DNA from: Castor canadensis
Lineage: Eukaryota > Chordata > Mammalia > Rodentia > Castoridae
Length of the DNA: 64,000 nt
Assembly (NCBI RefSeq): GCF_047511655.1
Contig: NC_133390.1
Coordinates: 129,757,583 to 129,821,582, forward strand
Direction: 5' to 3'
This document shows positions 57,911 to 64,000 of the stretch, one piece after another. Made by a program: the position numbers and the translations under genes. The notes under the pieces were generated by a model that did not search any database, was not told the DNA's origin, and saw only the letters and a program-made list of their open reading frames with translations. How positions within the stretch are numbered: the stretch's first letter is position 1; each line of letters starts with the position of its first letter.

Positions 57911-58704
57911 AATCCAGCCCCTGTCAAAGAGTGGATTCTGTGAACATGAGTTGGAGGGCTCATTCTGAAAAGCAATAAGACTTATTTCTGGATAAAGAAG
58001 CATGGAAAAAGGCCAGATACTTTTGGAAACAGATGCTTTAGCCAATAGGTAATTGTACCAGGTTCTTGAACAGGAAAAGGAAGTTTAAAAACCAATACTT
58101 CAGTGAAACTGGTTTGGCCATTGTGGGCAGGATAAATGGGAAACCAGGAAGTAGCAGTCCAGGCTTGAAAAAAAATTGTAAGTATCCATCTTAGGAGTAG
58201 AATAAGTATTTTTCACTGGTGAAATCATACTTATCTAGTATCTTTGAACAGCTATCACTTTACAATCTTGGGCAAATTTTTCTTAGAAGATTTTTAAAGG
58301 ACCAAAATCACTTTAAAATTATGGATAGAATAAATTGCCAAATTGCCCTTCAGCTAATTGGTCATGATTTATATTCCTCACCATCAAGTGTGGAAATGTC
58401 TGCTTCCTTATGGATTATCATCACGAAAAGTATGCTCTTTCCAAGTACTGTGCCCCATGGATACTTCAATCGTCAGACTTATATTTCTTAATGTCCATCT
58501 GTTTGTCTTAGCTTTTCAAGCGTCTTTTACTTGTTTCTGTTGTTTATTTAATTTTCTCATAGTGTGGGGATCTCTTTGAAGAAAGAGTTTCAGAGGAAAG
58601 AGTGATTAAAGAAATGATGTTCTTAGGACCAAATGAAAGAATGTATCACATAAATACATGGATTCCATTAGCAAAAATAATTTACTTAAAAATGCAAGCC
58701 AAAG
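57911..58704. other. unassigned sequence
   Basis: 58.2-58.5 kb faintly resembles an old reversed L1 3' region ('gccaaattgcccttcagcta'). Too weak to call. Confidence 0.4.
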
Positions 58705-58838
58705 TAAGGCATGGTGTGCACGTTTGTAATCTCAGCACTTGGGAAGCAGAGGCAGGAGGATGGAAAATTCAAAGCAACCTGGGCTGCACAGGGCACCATG
58801 TCTCAAAACAAGAACAACAACAAAAAAACCAAACAAGG
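58705..58838 (+). mobile_element. B1-like SINE
   Basis: 'taaggcatggtgtgcacgtt', 'tgtaatctcagcacttggga', 'agcagaggcaggaggatgga' and 'aacctgggctgcacagggca' plus an A-rich tail. Confidence 0.95.
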
Positions 58839-61800
58839 TAAGGAAGAATGCCACATCACTTGGCTTTCCTAATAGAGATAAAGTAGAAAAGAAAAATGTG
58901 TAACAAGGAGTGTCATGGAGAGGAATGCATTCACCATTGGAAGAACCTGCAGGTTTGGTCCTTGATTCTTATAATAGTCTACTATAGAAACTAAGTAAGT
59001 AAGGGACAGGATAACAATAGACAATGAGGATATATGAATTAAGCAATTATAGGAAGTTCCAGGGAGAAGAGTTGTTTAGACTAGGTAAGGGTCTGGTTAG
59101 AGGTCATTGGGGGAATTCAGGCCTGTACTATGCACATACTAAAGTGAAGAGAGAAGGGGAAAGAAAACTAATGCCTAGGAATTAAATACTTACCTAAACA
59201 AAACTAAAAACCAACAACTTTAGGCAAGACTGAAGATGACAGAGAAGATAGAAGAATTGACAAACTAATAAAGACCTGATAAGAAAGTAGAATCTTATGG
59301 GTCATATTAGGCAAATGCCTTCTATGCATGTAGTAGAGAAATAAAATGAGATATCACAATTTAAAAATTATATTTTGGCATCATAAGTAGAAAATAAGTG
59401 TAATAGTTACATAGTTATATGGTTACTTTACTTATAATTAAGAAATTTGATATATTTTAAACAAACATGTAACATCTAACTTACTAGTCTGTTCAATTAA
59501 CATTTGTATAAAAGACAATAAACTTTTTTATTAAAGTTCTTCATTAAAAATTAAAATATGGAAGGAATTTATTAATCAAAACAAAATGAGTTTGCTTACA
59601 CTCAGTCTCCCTAAGATAGAAACCTTCAGTTAATTCCACTTGTATATCACTTTCACTTACACTCAAGACAGGTTGTAAAGCTCTCTATGGAAATAGGTTA
59701 TTGCAATAATTATGTACATATCATAGACAATAGTCTGCGGGCTACAAAATTGGAATCTGAGTTGAGTTTCCTTCACTAGGAAAAACAAGCAATTACAAAT
59801 AGGTGTGTGTGTGTGTATGTGTGTGCAAGTGTGTGTGTGTCTGTGTGTCTCTGTATCTCTGTGTGTATGTCCCTTAGCAAAAGCCCTTACAAAGGGTAGG
59901 AACTAAATATACCTGGGAGGGTGTCCAACCATGGGCACTAACCAGGTATTCAAATATGTATAAGAAGCTGACTCAGACCAGAAGTACCACAATTGGACAG
60001 TAAATGGTGAAAGGGCTTCTTTCGCCAGTATCCAGGATTCTGTATTTAACTGCCTTTGTTTGGTCTCATACGTTTTACAACATATGTTTTACAACAGCTG
60101 TCTGGCTCCTCAACTAGTATTCTGAATGGGAAAGATCATGTTCCTGTCTTCTCTCCACAAGAGAAAAGAATTTTCATTCAAGTACCTATTGATTTTGACA
60201 TTAATTTTCTAAGCATTTCCCGTGTGCTAACTTGGGTTTCTCTGATCTTTACCTCATCCTCACTCAGATAAGCATTCTTGGCCTTGACTGAAAGATTCTA
60301 TCCAAGGTAATGAAGTATATTCAAGGTTGACCTTCCAACACAATTGTGCACAAATACAACTTGCTCCCAGTCCCAGTCTCCTACACCCTTTGCACTGCTT
60401 CCTTTGTCAACTCTCTTATTTCCATCAAAAGATTTTCTGTCCTTCTGTGTGCATGAATTGAAACTGAAATCAGAGAATAAAAACACTACAACATAAGCAA
60501 TATCAGAAAGCCCTTGGTTACTATATTGGAGACTGATTTCATGGTGAATACAAAATCCTTTCAGTAAGTAGCAGTTGTCTAGAGCATTTAATTGATGTGT
60601 TGTAAGACTTCATTGGGTAGGAAATGATTAATTAATGATGTCTGGTTCAGTCATGGGACACCAAAGTGAGGTCACTTATATTGGAAATGGCACCCTGTTG
60701 TCTAATCTATCTTCCTCTTTTTATTAGTTGAAGGGCCCAAGGTTCTTAGTGTTTAAACAACTGCTTTTTAACACACAACCACTGAATGCCACTGCTGGAA
60801 TGAGAAATAGGATTTTCTGAGTACTAAGACTCCAGTATCCAGATATCAAATGAAATCTAATTCCAAGAGTCATATTATCTTTTCTTCTCCTTAGTTCTAG
60901 AAAATTATGTTCACAATTCCTTCGAAGTTCTCCCTTTCTACCCTTACTCTTTTCATTCTCTCTGTATAATCTCTTCTCACACAACTGGATGGCAAGCCCC
61001 TGGTAAACTGGTTTCTTGGTCTCTCAATCATTACTGCTGTGACCCGTACTGTTTTCAGCAGTAGATAAATCTTCCTACTGACTGTTATAATCTCTGTCAC
61101 TCATTTTAAGAAAAATCAACAATTGTTCTACCTTTAAGAACAATCAACTTTTCAAACTATATTTTAAGCCATTTCATGACCTCAAACTACTAGTTTGGAA
61201 AATGTATGTCCTACTCTGATCCAATGTATAATGTAACCACCAGCTATTTTTGTTTTCACACATACCTAAAAATGGCATCACAGTTTTTGCTAGTTGTTTT
61301 CTCTGCCCAGTTTTTGGTGACTGCCTTTTTATCTATGCCTAGCATTCCCCTCATCTCACAATATAGCTGCACACATAAGTTCAGTTTACTTTCCCCAGTA
61401 GAAATCCCATCAAAAATACAGGGATAGCTGAAGAAACTGAAAGAATGAAGCATTACATGAAGATCTTGGAGTATGAACAACTACAAAGAATGTTGGCTTG
61501 GACCTATTCTGTACATTTTCAGAAACCCTTTAAATATTTTCTCAATAATGATATTGATATCAAAAGATTGTAATTCTTCAGATTGGCCATCATTTTATTA
61601 GCTCAAATTATATCTACATACTGATTTTCTCCCCAAAATAGACCATTTTGAATCCCTAGTCAATTCTTTTCATTACTTTTCTGAAATTGATCAATTTCAT
61701 CCCTGGCTTGTTTGACAGTCAACAGGAAATTGAATTGCTTTTGAACAAGTAAATGGGCTCCTACTTCTTTCCTACCTGAAAGAAAATACTTATTTGTAGC

Positions 61801-62430
61801 ACAAATAAACACCACACATGTCCATTTCTACAATACAAAAATTCTTTGAAGAATTCACTCAACTAGAAAATATACTGGGAGTAAGGAACTATACACAAGT
61901 CTGGAAAATGCATTAAGATATAATATAAATCTGACCACATATACCTATTTATTCCTTATATAAAGACAGATGTACAAGAAAAGTCCTAGTTATTTTAGGC
62001 ATCTCTTCACTGAAAGGCTGGGAGGAATAAAATTGGGGAAATCTAGCCTAGACTATAAGTTTTGTCTTTAATGTTGTTATTTTTATTTTTACGCATTTTA
62101 AGAGAAAGTCATAAAATACTGTTAGTTAATAATGGTTAAATTCTAGGTACATGTTATCCACAGAATCCCAGTTTATATGTATCCCCAAGGACCATCTGCC
62201 AGTGTCAACTTCAGCCTTTGAGGGCTCATTTCACAACATGCCTTCATGGGGTCACTGAGTGCTTCCTTTCTATGGCTATTACATTGGGAATGAGGTGTCT
62301 GTTTAGGAACTGCAACTTTAAGAATCTGTTGATTGATGTTTTCCAAGTGGAAACTACCTTAAATTATCATTATCGAAATAATACAGTCCTTAAATCTGCT
62401 CCCAATTAAAATGATTTGTATCCAAAATAC
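58839..62430. other. unassigned AT-rich sequence
   Basis: 3.6 kb without recognised genes or repeat families, apart from the GT tract at 59803-59869 and a 14-bp tandem duplication (tacgttttacaaca / tatgttttacaaca) at 60069-60096. Confidence 0.5.
59803..59869. repeat. interrupted (GT)n microsatellite
   Basis: GT units broken by tatg, caag, ctg and ctctgtatc. Confidence 0.93.
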
Positions 62431-63060
62431 AAAAAGAAGTCTCAAAACTCACTAATAAGAAAAGCCCTTAACAGATTCCTCACCAAATATGATATACAAA
62501 TGACAAGCAAGCATATGGAAGACAAATTAAAACAATGGAGATACCTTTGTATATCTAATAGAATGACCCAAATTCAGAACACTAAAACACCAGCTGGTGC
62601 TAAGAAGATGGAGTGCAGAGCCTCTCATCTTGCTATAAGAATGCAGACTGACACAGCCACTTTGAAGAACTGGGCCATATCTTCTGAATTACACTTACTC
62701 CTTCCACATGTTTCAGGAACTGTGCTCCTTGGTGTTTACCTGAAAGCATAGAGAACTTGTGTCCACACACAAGCCTGCACTCAGATATTCACTGTAGCTT
62801 TGATCAAACTGGGAAGCAAACATGATGTTTTTGAGTGAGTGACTGGATAAACCATTATCAGTCAATTCCAGACAATGGAATATTATTCAGCGCTAAAAGA
62901 AATGAGCTTCAAGCCATGAAAAGACATGGAGAAATCTTAAGTGCATATTGCTATGTGAAAGAAGTCAATATGAAGATCCTGCATATCATGTGGTTGTAAG
63001 CATGTGCCAATCTGGAAAATGGAATTGTGGGAACCATATAAAGATCAATTTTTGTCAGGG
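62431..63060 (+). mobile_element. ancient L1M ORF2 end and 3' region
   Basis: 'aaacaatggagatacctttg', 'cagacaatggaatattattc', 'agcgctaaaagaaatgagct' and 'agtgcatattgctatgtgaa' follow the plus-strand order of an old L1M. Eroded coding sequence, with matches fading to the right. Confidence 0.82.
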
Positions 63061-63616
63061 GTTTAGAAGAGAGAGAAGATTAAATAAGTAGAACACAAAG
63101 GATTCTTAGAGCAGTGAAAATATTTTAAACAATGCTATAATGAGGAAAACCTTTTCAAACCCATAATCTGTATAACAGCAAGGGTGAACACCAATGTAAG
63201 CTATGCACTTTGGGTGATAACGATGTACTTTGTAGGTTTGTGAGCTGTAACAGCTGTGATGGAGTGTCAAGAGTAGAAGAGTCTGCATGTGTAGGGACAC
63301 ATGTGTGCCTTCTGCTCCACTTCACGGTGAATCCAGAAGCCTTGAAAAATAAGGTTTATTACATTTTTAAAAAGAATGCAGAGACTCAAGGAATATAATG
63401 AAATTTTTATTTATTTTTTAATTAAAACAAAGAACTTCAATGATATATTCAGATTCATTTAAATATTTGGGGTGGGGAACTCCTGTTTGTATATCTGAGG
63501 CTGAATCTGTTGGAATATAGTGAACTTTTCTTTATGTACATGTTAAGAACATTTTATACTTTTGGTTGAATTAATGTTTGAAATATAACTTATAGATACT
63601 TAATATGGCAGATAAA

Positions 63617-63921
63617 ATAAAACTATACCTAAACTAACTATATCTGGATTAGAAGAGAAAAAAGAAAAAAATAGTTTCACATTTGAAAGAGAACACAGCA
63701 AAAAAGATAATTTTCTTTTAAGGAACAAGCATGGGAGGTTGTGTGTGTGCTGATGTGTGTGTGTATGTTTATAAGAGTGTGTGTATGTCTGAGTATGTGT
63801 GTGTGTTCTTGTGTGAGTGCATGTGTCTGTTTAAAAATAACAGCAGACAATAAAGGTTGAGTTTTAAAACTATAAAACTATACCTAAACTAACAATATCT
63901 GTATTACAAGAGAAAAAAGAA
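63617..63921. repeat. 50-bp direct repeats flanking a GT tract
   Basis: Copies at 63617-63666 and 63872-63921 share 'ataaaactatacctaaacta' and 'agagaaaaaagaa', with three mismatches, spaced 255 bp. Confidence 0.93.
63738..63830. repeat. interrupted (GT)n tract
   Basis: GT runs broken by ctga, tatgtttataaga, ctgagta and ttct. Confidence 0.93.
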
Positions 63922-64000
63922 GTATTGCTACTCCCACCTGTTTTGGAGAGGCACTAGTTTAGTAAATTTTCTTCCACCCTTTCATCCAAAGGCAATATTT

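Larger units (their letters stand above)
63061..64000. other. AT-rich sequence with a local duplication
   Basis: Contains the GT-rich tract 63738-63830 and two 50-bp direct copies (63617-63666, 63872-63921). No gene. Confidence 0.55.

Noticed and set aside
58219-58579. Old L1 3' fragment in reverse
   Set aside because: Only one short stretch resembles L1, and the order of motifs is not kept.

Overview
This is AT-rich, gene-poor mammalian nuclear DNA. I found no convincing protein-coding exon and no rRNA, tRNA, CRISPR or bacterial-type feature. The repeats point to a rodent, most likely a castorimorph and best guess beaver (Castor). The evidence is ID-like tRNA SINEs ending in a 'gttcaaaccccagtaccgcc'-type box, composite SINEs that join 7SL/B1-like monomers to an ID-like tRNA unit, and young L1s whose 3' UTR has a long G-rich polypurine stretch just before an 'aataataaaacaataaa'-type tail. 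The species call rests on remembered repeat consensuses, not on a search.

Layout. 1-3.4 kb: AT-rich sequence with a GATA microsatellite, a young L1 3' end and two ID-like SINEs. 3.47-9.5 kb: an almost complete, long-dead L1 on the minus strand, with 3' UTR, ORF2, ORF1 and a GC-richer 5' region. 9.5-10.5 kb: MIR pieces and a MaLR LTR split by a SINE. 10.5-15.7 kb: an unassigned G-poor block and very AT-rich sequence. 15.7-19.7 kb: an old L1M on the minus strand, broken by a Tigger-like DNA transposon, a younger L1 end and a SINE. 20-26.8 kb: AT-rich DNA, SINEs, another old L1M and a 200-bp polypyrimidine tract. 26.8-33 kb: the least repetitive part, with two stretches that look like conserved non-coding DNA. 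33.5-46.9 kb: dense nested L1s, SINEs, MIRs and LTR fossils. 46.9-64 kb: AT-rich sequence with L2, L1M, composite SINEs, a 1-kb L1 with clean target-site duplications (TSDs) and several microsatellites.

How it fits together. The window records layered retrotransposition: old L2, MIR, L1M, MaLR and DNA-transposon fossils lie under younger lineage-specific L1s and SINEs. Order of insertion can be read directly at four loci: L1 into a composite SINE (44.7-45.4 kb, 17-bp perfect TSD), L1 into L1 (33.5-34.6 kb), SINE into L1M (25.3 kb) and SINE into a MaLR LTR (10.3 kb). No gene network is visible. Any function here would most likely be regulatory, and the two repeat-free blocks at 27.1-28.2 and 32.5-33.0 kb are the best candidates.
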